Of a stretch of DNA of 64,000 bases, positions 16,469 through 25,877 are shown piece after piece. A program made the translations under genes and the position numbers. Below the pieces are notes generated by a model. It was not told the origin of the DNA. It made no database searches and saw nothing but the letters and a program-made list of their open reading frames with translations. Every line of letters starts with the position of its first letter. Within the stretch, counting starts at the first letter, position 1. Source of the stretch: JAWKUK01 sp041398605 (GTDB lineage Bacteria; Planctomycetota; UBA1135; GCA-002686595); assembly GCA_041398605.1 (NCBI GenBank), contig JAWKUK010000019.1, positions 108,996-172,995 on the forward strand. Direction: 5' to 3'.

Positions 16469-17992
16469 ATGATGCTCCAACTCGCGCTGCTCTCCTTCGC
16501 CGCGGTCTCGCTCCAAGACGCGCCCTCCCCCACCACGGGCGCGACGTCGCTGCGCCGCCCCAACGTCGTCCTGATCCTCGCTGACGACCTCGGCGCGGGC
16601 GAACTGGGCGCCTATGGGCAGCAGAAGATCCGCACGCCGCACCTCGACCAGCTCGCCCGCGAAGGGATGCGCTTTGACGCCGCCTATTCCGGCAGCCCTG
16701 TCTGCGCGCCGAGCCGCTGCGTGCTGCTGACGGGCCGGCATTCGGGGCGGGCGGTCGTCCGCGACAACTGGGAGAACGGCGGCTGGGGCCCCGACGAGCC
16801 CGAGGGCCAGTACCCGTTGCCCGCGGCCGAGGTGACCCTCGCGGAGCACCTGCGCGCGGCGGGTTATGCCACGTGCGCCGGCGGCAAATGGGGCCTCGGC
16901 GGGCCGGGCACCGAGGGCGCGCCGAACGCCCAGGGGTTCGACCACTTCATCGGCTACCTGTGCCAACGCGTCGCCCACAACTACTATCCGACGCACCTGT
17001 GGCGCGACGGCGAGCGCATGGAGCTCGCGGGCAACGCCGCGTGGTTCAGCGCGCACCAGAAGCTCACGGCGCCGCTCGAGGACGCCGACGCGTACTACGA
17101 GCGCTACTCGCGCACCGAGTATGCCCCGACGATCATCGCTGACGACCTCGTCGCCTGGACGCGCGAATACGCCCAGGGCGACGCGCCGTTCTTCCTGTAC
17201 TACCCCTCGGTGATCCCGCACGTCGCGCTGCAAGCGCCGCGCGAGGAGGTCGAGGCCTACCCCGCAGAGTGGGACGAGGCCGCCTACCTGGGCGACAAGT
17301 CGTATCTCCCCCACGCCAGCCCGCGCCGCGCCTATGCGGCGATGATCACGCACCTCGACGCCGCGGTCGGGCGCATCCTCGCCGCGCTCGACGAGGCGGG
17401 CGTCGCAGACAATACGCTGGTCATCTTCACGAGCGACAACGGCGCGACCTGGGTCGGCGGCGTCGACACGGAGTTCTTCAACAGCCACGACGGCCGCCGC
17501 GGGCGCAAGGCGCAGCTCTACGAGGGCGGCATCCGGGTGCCGATGATCGTGCGCTGGCCGGGCCAAGTCGCGCCGGGCAGCGCGACCAGCGCGCCGGTCG
17601 CGTTCCAAGACCTCTTCCCGACCATCGCCGCTGCCACGGGGACGCCGGTCACCGACCCAGCGGTCGCGGCGCGCCTCGACGGCGTCGACCTCACGCCGAC
17701 GCTGCGCGACGCGGCGGTCGCCCCCGAGCGCGACGCGCTGTACTTCGAGTTCCGCCCGTTCGGCGGGCAAGCCGTGCGCGCGGGCGATTGGAAGCTGATT
17801 CGCCGCGTGCAGGGCAAGCAAGAGGTCGTCACGCTCGAGCTCTATAACCTCGCACAGGACCCGGGCGAGACGCGCAACCTCGCTGAGGCCGAGCCAGAGG
17901 TCGTCGCGCGGCTGCTGGGCCTGATGGCCCGCGAGCACACGCCGTCAGAGCCCTTCCCGCTCCCCGGCGTCGACCCAACCCCGCCACGCTGA
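16469..17992 (+). CDS. Secreted formylglycine-dependent sulfatase 1
   Basis: A 507-residue type I sulfatase with a short signal peptide (cleavage around 'AAVSLQDA'). The core starts 'RPNVVLILADDLGAGELGAYG' (metal ligands Asp39/Asp40). The sulfatase signature is C79-A-P-S-R83, in which Cys79 should be converted to formylglycine, followed by 'LLTGRHSGR'. A later 'IFTSDNGATWVGG' supplies further metal ligands. It should remove sulfate esters from an exported or environmental substrate, probably a sulfated polysaccharide. It ends 43 bases from the convergent second sulfatase. The formylglycine-generating enzyme is not encoded in this window. Confidence 0.93.
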   Translation: MMLQLALLSFAAVSLQDAPSPTTGATSLRRPNVVLILADDLGAGELGAYGQQKIRTPHLDQLAREGMRFDAAYSGSPVCAPSRCVLLTGRHSGRAVVRDNWENGGWGPDEPEGQYPLPAAEVTLAEHLRAAGYATCAGGKWGLGGPGTEGAPNAQGFDHFIGYLCQRVAHNYYPTHLWRDGERMELAGNAAWFSAHQKLTAPLEDADAYYERYSRTEYAPTIIADDLVAWTREYAQGDAPFFLYYPSVIPHVALQAPREEVEAYPAEWDEAAYLGDKSYLPHASPRRAYAAMITHLDAAVGRILAALDEAGVADNTLVIFTSDNGATWVGGVDTEFFNSHDGRRGRKAQLYEGGIRVPMIVRWPGQVAPGSATSAPVAFQDLFPTIAAATGTPVTDPAVAARLDGVDLTPTLRDAAVAPERDALYFEFRPFGGQAVRAGDWKLIRRVQGKQEVVTLELYNLAQDPGETRNLAEAEPEVVARLLGLMAREHTPSEPFPLPGVDPTPPR

Positions 17993-18034
17993 CTTGGCAA
18001 CCCGTGCTGAAACAGCGCCGCCCGCGCGCCCCGG

Positions 18035-19681
18035 TCAGCGCGGGGCAGCCAACGCCTCGTAGGTCTGGAGCGCATCGAACACGGGCTCGCCGGTGGCCTT
18101 GAGGCGCGACATGCCGACGAGCGCCGCGCGTTGGCGCTCGGCGAGGAGCGCCGCGAGCTCGCGCACGCGCGCCGGTTCGCGGGCCGCGAGGTCGTCCGCT
18201 TCGCCAGGGTCGTGCCCGAGGTCGTACAGCGCGAGGCGCCCTGCGCGCGGGTCGACGCTCGTGCTCGCTGCGCCCAGCGGCGCTGCCGAGTGATAGTGAA
18301 TGAGCTTCCAATCCCCGCGCGTCAGCGCGCTGTAGGGCTCGATGCCAGGGCCGCGTACGCCCCAGTAGTGCGGCATGTGCCACCACAGAATGCGCTCGTC
18401 CGTGGCCTGCACATGGGCCCCGCCGCCCGTGCCGGGCGCGCTCGCGCCCGCTTCGTGTTCCAGCGCGGCCCATAGCGAACGGCCGTCCACAGCGTGGCCA
18501 GCGGGCGCCGTCGCGTGGGCGGCCCCGAGCAAGGTCGGAAAGAGGTCGTGGGTCAGCGTCGTGACCGCGCTGACGCCCCCAGGGCGCACGTGCCCGGGCC
18601 AGCGCACGACGAGCGGCACCCGCACGCCGCCCTCCAGCGCGGAGCCCTTGCCGCTCGCAAGCGGCGCGTTGTGAGTGTGGGCCACGCCGCCCCGCCCGTG
18701 GGCCGACAGCCCGCCGTTGTCGCTCGTGTAGACCACGAGCGTGTCTTCTGCGGCGCCCTCTCGATCGAGCACGGCGAGCAGCGCGCCGAGCGCGTCGTCG
18801 ACGCTCGCTACCATCGTCGCGTAGGCACGCTCACGCGGGTCGAGGCCCTCGCGCAGCGCAGCAGGGATTCGATCCGCGACGCGCTCATTGGCGGTGATCG
18901 GTGCGTGTACGGCGTAAGGCGCGAACTGCAGGAACACGGGCCGCCCGCTGGCACGGCGCGCGCGGAGCCCGGCCTCGAGCGCACGCGCGGCCTCCGCCGC
19001 GAGGACGTCGGTCAGGTACATGTCCTCGTCGAAATAGGCCGCGAGCCCCGGCACGTCCCAGACCGTGTCGCCGCCGCGCGTCCGGCGTGAGGCGCTGAAG
19101 TGGTCCCGCGCGAGGAAGCTCCCCGGACCGCCCGCCGCGTGGCCGCCGATGTTCACGTCGAAGCCGAGCGCGCAGGGATCCTCGCCCGGCGTCCCCCGCG
19201 CGCCAAAGTGCGCCTTGCCCACGTGGATCGTGTGATACCCCGCGTCCCTCAGCACCCCGGGGAGCGTCACGTCACCGGGCTGGAGCGAGTCGCTGCGCCA
19301 ACGCGGCGGGCTCAAGGTGGGGAACGGCGCAGACGTGTCGCGTCCGGCGTGCAGCGTCCAATAGGTCACGCCGTGCCGCGCAGGGTGCTGCCCCGTCATC
19401 AGGCTGACGCGTGTCGGTGAGCAGACCGGCGCGGACGCGTAAGCGTGCGTAAAGAGCGTCCCTTCCCGCGCGAGCCGCTCGAGGTGAGGCGTGCGGAAGG
19501 GCCGGCCTTCGGGCGGCGCGGCGCCGTCGAGCGCGAGCGAGTGGTCCACCCACCCGACGTCATCGACATGCACGAGCAAGATGTTCGGCGCGCCGCCCTG
19601 GGCCGCGGCGGGCGGCGCGAACGTCGCCCACAGCCAGGGACAAGCGAGCAGCACGAGCTGACGCAGTGAGGGCGTTGCCAT
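18035..19681 (-). CDS. Secreted formylglycine-dependent sulfatase 2
   Basis: A 548-residue sulfatase with a signal peptide ending near 'FAPPAAAQG'. The core 'PNILLVHVDDVGW' gives the first metal ligands, C87-S-P-T-R91 is the formylglycine motif, and 'LVVYTSDNGGLSAHGRGG' holds the second metal cluster. Start ATG at 19681 is selected because the longer frame has ~60 non-signal-like residues. It differs from the neighbouring sulfatase enough to be an independent enzyme, not a recent duplicate, so different substrate linkages are likely. Convergent with sulfatase 1, so the pair are not one operon. Confidence 0.92.
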   Translation of the reverse strand: MATPSLRQLVLLACPWLWATFAPPAAAQGGAPNILLVHVDDVGWVDHSLALDGAAPPEGRPFRTPHLERLAREGTLFTHAYASAPVCSPTRVSLMTGQHPARHGVTYWTLHAGRDTSAPFPTLSPPRWRSDSLQPGDVTLPGVLRDAGYHTIHVGKAHFGARGTPGEDPCALGFDVNIGGHAAGGPGSFLARDHFSASRRTRGGDTVWDVPGLAAYFDEDMYLTDVLAAEAARALEAGLRARRASGRPVFLQFAPYAVHAPITANERVADRIPAALREGLDPRERAYATMVASVDDALGALLAVLDREGAAEDTLVVYTSDNGGLSAHGRGGVAHTHNAPLASGKGSALEGGVRVPLVVRWPGHVRPGGVSAVTTLTHDLFPTLLGAAHATAPAGHAVDGRSLWAALEHEAGASAPGTGGGAHVQATDERILWWHMPHYWGVRGPGIEPYSALTRGDWKLIHYHSAAPLGAASTSVDPRAGRLALYDLGHDPGEADDLAAREPARVRELAALLAERQRAALVGMSRLKATGEPVFDALQTYEALAAPR

Positions 19682-19747
19682 AGCGGCCCAGTGTACGCAG
19701 TCGCGCGCGGACGGCCCGCCGGCGCGCCAGGGCCCGCGCCACCTCTG

Positions 19748-19768
19748 CAGCAGACCTTCAGCAGACCT
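19748..19768. repeat. Direct repeat CAGCAGACCT, 11-base period, in intergenic DNA
   Basis: Two exact copies of CAGCAGACCT (19748-19757 and 19759-19768) and several nearby CTGCAG motifs lie about 70 bases upstream of the sulfatase start at 19681. Helical-turn spacing would suit an activator site. The rest of the 300-base stretch 19682-19981 shows no gene or convincing promoter. Confidence 0.35.
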
Positions 19769-19981
19769 GCAGGAGCCGAGCTGCAGCGATGCAGCGCGGA
19801 TCGAGGACGCCGCGCGAGCGCGCCACGCCGAGAGGCGGAGGACCCGAGGTACGATCGGCTCCCCCGCCATGTCCCGCGTGCTTCGTGCGCGGGCGCGACC
19901 TCAAACGTCCTTCAGGAGACCTGTCCGAGGTGCTCAAATAGGCCGCCGCGGCGCGCGTCGGCCAGACGCATCAGGCATGCG

Positions 19982-21568
19982 TCACTGGAACGTCACGGCA
20001 ACGCCGTTGGTGAAGTTGCTGGTCGCGACCCCGCTGATGGCATCGCGGTGCCAGGCCTGGAAGTTCCAGGTCTCGCCCGCCTGGACCGCGAGCGAGCCGT
20101 TCGGCGCCGGCATGGCCGTCACATCGATATTGATCGTGAACTCGCCGGCCGCGCCCGAGCTCTGAATCTGCTGCAAGTAGCGCCCGATCGCGCCGGCCAG
20201 GCAGAGGTTGCCGGAGCTGCCGCCCGGGTTCGCCACGAAGCCCTGCGTGCGGCTCGTGATGAAGAACCCAAACACGTTCGCAGGCAGGCTCGACGCCCGC
20301 GCCTGGACGTTGTTGTTGGCGATGAGGCTCGAGCCGAGCGCCGTCGCGACCCCCGTCGTGCCCGTCGAGTTCACATTGGCGCTGCAGTAGTTCGTCCCGA
20401 TGGTGCCGCCGCCGCAGTTGTTGCCCTGGCCGCTCGCGCGCACCAGGAAGAAGCCGTCCGCGCCGAGCGCGACGACCAGCGCGTTGACAGGGATCGGCGC
20501 GACGCCAGACGCCGACAGGTTCATCGGGTCGACCTGCCCGCCCACCTGGCCCGCGAGCCAAGAACGGCCGAAGCTGTTCTGCGACTGGTCATACACCGCA
20601 GCAAACTCCGTCGCTGCGTGTTGGACGATCGCCCCGACCCAGAAGCCCCCGGTGACCGGGATGTTCGGCACCGGATACGCCGTGAGCGTGCCTGTGTTGG
20701 ACAGCGTCGTCGTCGTATTGAGCGACCAGAGCACCGTCGCGTCATTGGGGTCCGCGTCGTTCGTCGGGTCGTTCCAGATCAACACCCGCGCCGTGTTCCC
20801 ATCAGGGAGGTTGCCGCCGACGGTCCCGTACGCGACCGACACCTCAGTGAGAATGTCTGCGCCGCCGGCCGCCTCGAAGTAGTTGAGGTAGGCGATCTCG
20901 CCGCCGTTGGTCAGCCCGATCCCGTCCAACCGCCCGGTATCGGGGTCGGCCTGGTAGCCGCAGGTCGCGGCGAGGTCCGTCACCGTCAACGTCCCGGAGT
21001 TCTGCGCCGCGCCAGGATAGGTGCCGAGCTGCACCAGGTAGGTGGTGCCGTTCTGGACGTCGAAGACGAGATTCGATTGGAAGCCGCAAGCGTCGTCGTT
21101 GCATGCCAGGGCGTTGGTCGTCGGACACGAGGAGCCGCCCGAGTACACGGCGATGCGTGAATCCGTCGCGTCTCCGCAGGTCGACATTTCGACGCGGCCG
21201 GTCCAGGTCGCCGTCCAGCGGAACCAGATGTCGCTGTCGATATTGGACAGACCGAAGTAGTTGCAGAGCTGGTTCCCCTGGCCCTGAATGCCGGCGGTCG
21301 CGCCGTTCAGGTCATACACGTAGAAGCCTGGCCCCATCTGCATGTCCGTCGAGGTCGCGCAATCGTCGTCGTTGGCGAGCGCGTAGGTGACGCTCGGGCC
21401 GAACGACTGCGTGACGATCGTCGGCTGCACGTGGCCGAGGCGCGCGAAGTCCTGCGCCAAGGCCACGGGAGACAGCGCGAGAGCGAGGGCCGCTGTCAGG
21501 GGTCGGACGAGAGCGGGGACGGCGAGCGCCCCGTCATGGGCGGAAGCCCGCGGAAGTGTCGTGATCAT
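19982..21568 (-). CDS. Large secreted protein with lineage-specific C-terminal domain
   Basis: A 528-residue exported protein; the signal peptide ends near 'LALALSPVALAQ'. The first half has Cys-containing beta-sandwich patterns ('DIWFRWTATWTGRVEMSTCGD', 'GTTYLVQLGTYPG') like bacterial pre-peptidase/CUB-type domains. The last ~140 residues ('NSTG...VFGFFITSR...LCLAGAIGRY...WNFQAWHRDA...SNFTNGVAVTF') match the C-terminus of the HAF protein ending at 38687. Start ATG at 21568; the longer frame is rejected as low complexity. Function unknown; surface or extracellular location is likely. Divergent from oleB across ~400 bases. Confidence 0.8.
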   Translation of the reverse strand: MITTLPRASAHDGALAVPALVRPLTAALALALSPVALAQDFARLGHVQPTIVTQSFGPSVTYALANDDDCATSTDMQMGPGFYVYDLNGATAGIQGQGNQLCNYFGLSNIDSDIWFRWTATWTGRVEMSTCGDATDSRIAVYSGGSSCPTTNALACNDDACGFQSNLVFDVQNGTTYLVQLGTYPGAAQNSGTLTVTDLAATCGYQADPDTGRLDGIGLTNGGEIAYLNYFEAAGGADILTEVSVAYGTVGGNLPDGNTARVLIWNDPTNDADPNDATVLWSLNTTTTLSNTGTLTAYPVPNIPVTGGFWVGAIVQHAATEFAAVYDQSQNSFGRSWLAGQVGGQVDPMNLSASGVAPIPVNALVVALGADGFFLVRASGQGNNCGGGTIGTNYCSANVNSTGTTGVATALGSSLIANNNVQARASSLPANVFGFFITSRTQGFVANPGGSSGNLCLAGAIGRYLQQIQSSGAAGEFTINIDVTAMPAPNGSLAVQAGETWNFQAWHRDAISGVATSNFTNGVAVTFQ

Positions 21569-21975
21569 CGTCTGAAGGGTCTCGAAAAGGGCACGACCAT
21601 CGGCGTACGTGACAGGCTCGCGTACGTGATCGATCGGCTCGGGGCACGCGGTCGAGCGAGCTCGAGCGCGTGTTGGAACGGGGAGACCAACAGCCCCGCC
21701 CGCGCGGCCCGCGCACGCCTTTGGAGCCAGCGTCGCGAGCGTCGTGTGGGAGGCGTCCGGTTGCGAGGGACGCCGGGGGGCCGTGTCACGCGGGCGGAGG
21801 CTTGCACCACGGACGCCAGTCTCTAGACCCTTCAACCCGCGAGGTTGCAGCGCGGTGGCAAATTAACTTGGGTGACTCGCTCCACAGCGCGCACGAACGC
21901 GCGGCCAAGGCGCTACTACGCCACCCGAACCACCGCGCGAAACGAGGCAACATCGACGGCGAATCCGTATCCTGC
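21569..21975. other. Divergent intergenic region with direct repeat
   Basis: About 400 bases separate the starts of the secreted-protein gene and oleB. They contain two exact copies of GCGTACGTGA (21603-21612 and 21620-21629) spaced 17 bases apart, and an AT-richer patch 'GGCAAATTAACTTGGG' near 21854-21869 that could hold the ole promoter. I see no supported coding region; the open frame that continues upstream of oleB is Arg/Pro-rich and not protein-like. Confidence 0.4.
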
Positions 21976-23022
21976 GTGCCGAACGCCGTGACTACGACCG
22001 ATACCACACAAGACCTCGCCCGCGCGCGCCGCATCGTCGCGCCGTTTGTCGACCTGTATCCGTTTGAGCACCGCTTCCTCGCGGTCGGGGGCGGGGCGCT
22101 GCACTACGTCGACGAGGGACCGCGCACCGGCCACGCCGTCGTGGCGGTGCACGGCAATCCGACCTGGTCGTTCGCTTGGCGGCATCTCATCGCCGGGCTG
22201 ACCGCGGGCGGCGACGCGCCGGTCGCAGCCGCGCACGAGGGCGCCCCGCCTGCGGCGCCGGCGCCCGGCGCACCGCGCCGTGTGATCGCCCTCGATCACC
22301 TTGGCATGGGCCTGTCCAGCCGCCCCGATCGCCCGGTGCGCCTCGCAGAGCACATCGACAACCTCGTGGCGCTGGTCGACCATCTGGGGCTCGAAGACGT
22401 GACCCTCGCGTGCCACGACTGGGGCGGCGCCATCGGCTTCGGAGCGGCGCTCGCGCGGCGCAAGGTGTTCTCGCGGTTCCTCGTCATGAACACGGCGGCC
22501 TTCCCATCGAGCTTCATGCCGAAGCGCATCGCGCTGTGCCGCGGGCGCCGGCTCGGCGCGCTGCTCGTTCGCGGCCTGAACGGCTTTGCGTGGCCCGCGA
22601 CACGCATGACAACCGTCAAGCGCCTCGACGCGCGTGTCCGCGCGGCGTACCTCGCGCCGTACTCCAATTGGGCCGAGCGCCGCCAGGTGCATGAGTTCGT
22701 GCGCGACATCCCGATGGCTGTGGAGCACCCGAGCTGGGCGACGCTGTGCGGCATCGCCGATCACTTGGATGACCTGCGCGGCCTGCCGCTGTCGATCGTT
22801 TGGGGCGAGCGCGACTGGTGCTTTGACGCGACGTTCCGCAGCGGATGGCAACAGCGCTTCCCGGCCGCGAAGGTCCGCATGCTCAAGGACGCCGGGCACT
22901 ACGTCTTCGAGGACGCGCCAGGCGCCGTGCTTGAAGCGCTGCGCGAGCTGCTCCAAATGTCGCTGCACGGCGCGACCAAGTGGACGCCACGCCACAGCTT
23001 GGCCGAGAGGGACGACGCGTGA
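21976..23022 (+). CDS. oleB: OleB: beta-lactone decarboxylase (haloalkane-dehalogenase-like)
   Basis: OleB converts the beta-lactone made by OleC into a long-chain cis-olefin plus carbon dioxide. The 348-residue protein has the dehalogenase-type oxyanion 'HGNPTWSFAWR' (59-69), the nucleophile Asp148 in 'CHDWGGAIGFG', the acid in 'VWGERDWCF' and the final His in 'DAGHYVFEDAP'. A 24-residue Ala/Pro/Gly-rich insertion (~77-100) precedes 'VIALDHLGMGLSSRP'. Start is uncertain: GTG at 21976 or 21988; no strong ribosome site is visible. Its stop overlaps the oleC start (GTGA), and the order oleB-oleC-oleD fits the known pathway. Confidence 0.88.
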   Translation: MPNAVTTTDTTQDLARARRIVAPFVDLYPFEHRFLAVGGGALHYVDEGPRTGHAVVAVHGNPTWSFAWRHLIAGLTAGGDAPVAAAHEGAPPAAPAPGAPRRVIALDHLGMGLSSRPDRPVRLAEHIDNLVALVDHLGLEDVTLACHDWGGAIGFGAALARRKVFSRFLVMNTAAFPSSFMPKRIALCRGRRLGALLVRGLNGFAWPATRMTTVKRLDARVRAAYLAPYSNWAERRQVHEFVRDIPMAVEHPSWATLCGIADHLDDLRGLPLSIVWGERDWCFDATFRSGWQQRFPAAKVRMLKDAGHYVFEDAPGAVLEALRELLQMSLHGATKWTPRHSLAERDDA

Positions 23023-24713
23023 GCCAGGAGACGGTGCCGCGCCCCGACCCATTCGCCGCCCTCGGCGCGCGCCCCACGCACTTCAATGTCGCGAGCGGAC
23101 TGCCGCGCACCGCCGCGCTGCGCCCCGACACGCCCGCAGTGCTCCACGAGCGCGGCGCGGACACTGCCCGGATCACCTTTGCGGAGCTCGAGTCCCGCTC
23201 GAACGCGCTCGCGCGCGGGCTGCGCGAGCGCGGCGTCCGCGCCGGCGACCGGGCGTGCCTCTTCGTGCGCCCGGGCATCGACCTCATCGCCTTCACCTAC
23301 GCGCTCTTCAAGCTGGGCGCGATACCGGTGCTGGCCGATCCTGGCATGGGACGCGCGCGCCTGCTCGCCGCGATCGAGCGCATGGCGCCGCGAGTGTTCA
23401 TCGGCGTCCCCGCGGCGCACGCGGTGCGCCGCGTCTTCTCGCGCCCGTTTCGCTCGGTGGAGGTCTACGTCGTCGCCGGCCGGATGTTCGGCCTCGGCGG
23501 CGTCGAGCTCGCGCAGCTCCTGCGCAGCTCCGACGCGCCGCTCGACCTCGAGGCGACACGCGCCGACGATCCTGCGGCGATCCTGTTCACCTCGGGCAGC
23601 ACCGGCCCCCCGAAAGGCGTTCTCTACACACACGGCATGTTCGGCGCGCAGGTCGACGCGCTTCGCGCGCTCTATCAGTTCACGCCGGGCGAGGTCGATC
23701 TCGCGTGCTTCCCGCTGTTCGCCCTGTTCGACACGGCGCTCGAGATGACGAGCGTGTTCCCGGACATGGACGTCACGCGCCCTAGCACGTGCGACCCCGC
23801 GCGCATCGTGCGCGCCGCGCAAGACCACGGCGCAACGACGTCGTTCGGCTCGCCCGCGATCTGGCGGCGGGTCATCCCCTACTGCCGCGAACAGGGCGTC
23901 AAGCTCTCGCAGATGAAGCGCATCCTGATGGCCGGCGCGCCCGTGCCGCCGGCGCTGATCCGCGCCTCGCACGCGGTCCTGGAGCTCGACGCCGACGTCT
24001 TCACGCCCTACGGCGCGACCGAGGCGCTGCCAGTGTCCTCGATCGGCGGGCGCGAGATCGTGCCGAGCCTGCTCGACGCGATCCACGCCGGCGCGGGGAC
24101 GTGCGTCGGGCGCGTGGCCCCCGGCATCGACCTGCGGCTCATCACGATCACCGACGAGCCGATCGAGCGGTTCGACGCGGCGCTCGAAGTGCCGCTCGGG
24201 CAGATGGGCGAGGTCCTGGTGCGCGGCCCGGTCGTCACGGAGGAGTACGCCGAGGAGCCCGAGCACACGAGGCGCGCCAAGGTGCGCCACACGGACGGCT
24301 CGGTCTGGCACCGGCTCGGCGACATCGGGCGCATCGACGATGATGGGCGCCTCTGGTTCCTCGGCCGCAAAGCACATCGCTTGGAGACAGAGCGCGGCGT
24401 GCGCATGCCCGTGCCGGTCGAGAACGTGTTCAATCAGCACCCGCGCGTGCACCGCACGGCCCTCGTCGGCATCGGCCCGCGGGGCAAGGAGACCCCCCTG
24501 CTCGTCGTCGAGCCCTTGCCCGGGCACCTGCCCAAGGGCGACGTGATGACCCAGGCCTTCATCATGCAGCTGCGCGACATCGGCCGCCGCACGCCGCGCG
24601 CGTCGGACATCGAGCACTTTCTGTTCCACCCGGCGTTCCCCGTCGACGTCAGGCACAACGCGAAGATCCACAGCGAAGAGCTGAAGCGCTGGGCGGAGGC
24701 GCAGGTCCTGTGA
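23019..24713 (+). CDS. oleC: OleC: beta-lactone synthetase (AMP-forming ligase family)
   Basis: OleC activates a 2-alkyl-3-hydroxy acid with ATP and closes it to a beta-lactone. The 564-residue protein has the adenylate-forming P-loop 'ILFTSGSTGPPKGVLYTH' (around residues 188-205), the core 'VFTPYGATEALPVSS' and the hinge 'LGDIGRIDDDGRLWFLGRKAHR'. The C-terminus 'HPAFPVDVRHNAKIHSEEL' contains the conserved Lys region. OleC-type ligases carry 'PVPVENVFNQHPRVHRTALVG' near this hinge, seen here. GTG start overlapping the oleB stop; its own stop overlaps oleD. All three enzymes are known to form a large complex in Xanthomonas. Confidence 0.9.
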   Translation: MSQETVPRPDPFAALGARPTHFNVASGLPRTAALRPDTPAVLHERGADTARITFAELESRSNALARGLRERGVRAGDRACLFVRPGIDLIAFTYALFKLGAIPVLADPGMGRARLLAAIERMAPRVFIGVPAAHAVRRVFSRPFRSVEVYVVAGRMFGLGGVELAQLLRSSDAPLDLEATRADDPAAILFTSGSTGPPKGVLYTHGMFGAQVDALRALYQFTPGEVDLACFPLFALFDTALEMTSVFPDMDVTRPSTCDPARIVRAAQDHGATTSFGSPAIWRRVIPYCREQGVKLSQMKRILMAGAPVPPALIRASHAVLELDADVFTPYGATEALPVSSIGGREIVPSLLDAIHAGAGTCVGRVAPGIDLRLITITDEPIERFDAALEVPLGQMGEVLVRGPVVTEEYAEEPEHTRRAKVRHTDGSVWHRLGDIGRIDDDGRLWFLGRKAHRLETERGVRMPVPVENVFNQHPRVHRTALVGIGPRGKETPLLVVEPLPGHLPKGDVMTQAFIMQLRDIGRRTPRASDIEHFLFHPAFPVDVRHNAKIHSEELKRWAEAQVL

Positions 24714-25837
24714 GCGCCGAGCCCGTGCGCGTGACAGGAGAGGTCACGGGGCAGCGGCCAGACGCGGCGCGGGTCCGACGCGCGCTCGTCACGGGCGGCG
24801 GCGGCTTCCTCGGTCGCGGGCTCGTGCTGCGCTTGCTGGAGCGCGGCGTCGAGGTCACGTCGCTGGCGCGCGGCGCCTACCCCGAGCTCGAAGCGCGTGG
24901 CGCGCGGGTGCTGCGCGGCGACCTCGGCGAGCGCGACGTCGCGCGCCGCGCTGCAGAGGGGCAAGAGCTGATCTTCCACGTCGCGGCCTTGGCCGGCGTT
25001 TGGGGGCCACGGGCAGCGTACGAGCGCGCCAACGTCCTCGGCACGGAGCACATGCTCGACGCCGCGTGTGAGCACGGCGCCCGCGTGTTCGTCCACACCT
25101 CGTCGCCGAGCGTCGTCTTTGACGGCGAGAGCCATCACAATGCCGGGCAGGACCTGCCCTACCCGACGCGGTTCCTGGCGCACTATCCAGAGACGAAGGC
25201 GCGCGCCGAGGCGCTCGTGCTGGCGCGCCACGGGCAGCCGACAGCGCGCGGCCACGCGCTCGCGACGGTCGCCCTGCGCCCCCACCTCATCTTCGGGCCA
25301 GGGGACCCGCACCTGGTGCCGCGCCTGCTCGAGCGCGCTGACCGCGGGCACCTGCGCATCGTCGGCGACGGGCGCAACCTGGTCTCGCTCACGTACGTCG
25401 ACAACGCAGTCGAGGCGCACCTCGCTGCGGCGGACACGCTGCTCTCGGGACCGGCCCTGGGTCGCTCGGACGGCCCTGGCGGCAAGGCGTACTTCGTCGC
25501 GAACGAGGAGCCCGTGCGGCTCTGGGGCTGGATCAACTCGCTGCTCGAAGCGACCGGCCGGCCGCCGGTGACCCGGCGCGTGCCCGCGGGGGTCGCGTAC
25601 GCCGCGGGCGCCGTCCTGGAGCCGCTGCATCGCCTCTTGCGGCGCGCCGGGGAGCCGCGGATGACCCGCTTCGTGGCCCGCCAGCTCTCGACCACCCACA
25701 CCTATGACCTCGAGCCGCTGAAGCGCGACACCGGCTATCGCGAGCGCGTCCCGATGGCGGAGGCGGTGCGGCGCACCCTCGCCGCCATGGCCCCGCCCGA
25801 TACAGCGCCTCTAGCGCCAGCCCGGAATTCGAGCTGA
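24710..25837 (+). CDS. oleD: OleD: NAD(P)H-dependent 2-alkyl-3-ketoacid reductase
   Basis: OleD reduces the keto group of the OleA product before OleC acts. The 375-residue protein is an extended short-chain dehydrogenase of the 3-beta-hydroxysteroid dehydrogenase type. The cofactor loop is GGGGFLG (29-35), followed by 'HVAALAGVWGP', 'VHTSSPSVVFDG' and the catalytic Tyr159-x3-Lys163 in 'HYPETKARAE'. 'RPHLIFGPGDPHLVPRLL' and 'SLTYVDNAVEAHLAA' are family hallmarks. GTG start with a 4-base overlap on oleC. About 20 extra N-terminal residues precede the Rossmann fold. Confidence 0.92.
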   Translation: MSAEPVRVTGEVTGQRPDAARVRRALVTGGGGFLGRGLVLRLLERGVEVTSLARGAYPELEARGARVLRGDLGERDVARRAAEGQELIFHVAALAGVWGPRAAYERANVLGTEHMLDAACEHGARVFVHTSSPSVVFDGESHHNAGQDLPYPTRFLAHYPETKARAEALVLARHGQPTARGHALATVALRPHLIFGPGDPHLVPRLLERADRGHLRIVGDGRNLVSLTYVDNAVEAHLAAADTLLSGPALGRSDGPGGKAYFVANEEPVRLWGWINSLLEATGRPPVTRRVPAGVAYAAGAVLEPLHRLLRRAGEPRMTRFVARQLSTTHTYDLEPLKRDTGYRERVPMAEAVRRTLAAMAPPDTAPLAPARNSS

Positions 25838-25877
25838 CGGGCTTGACTGCCTAGACTTTGCGGCGCAGAGTCAAGGC

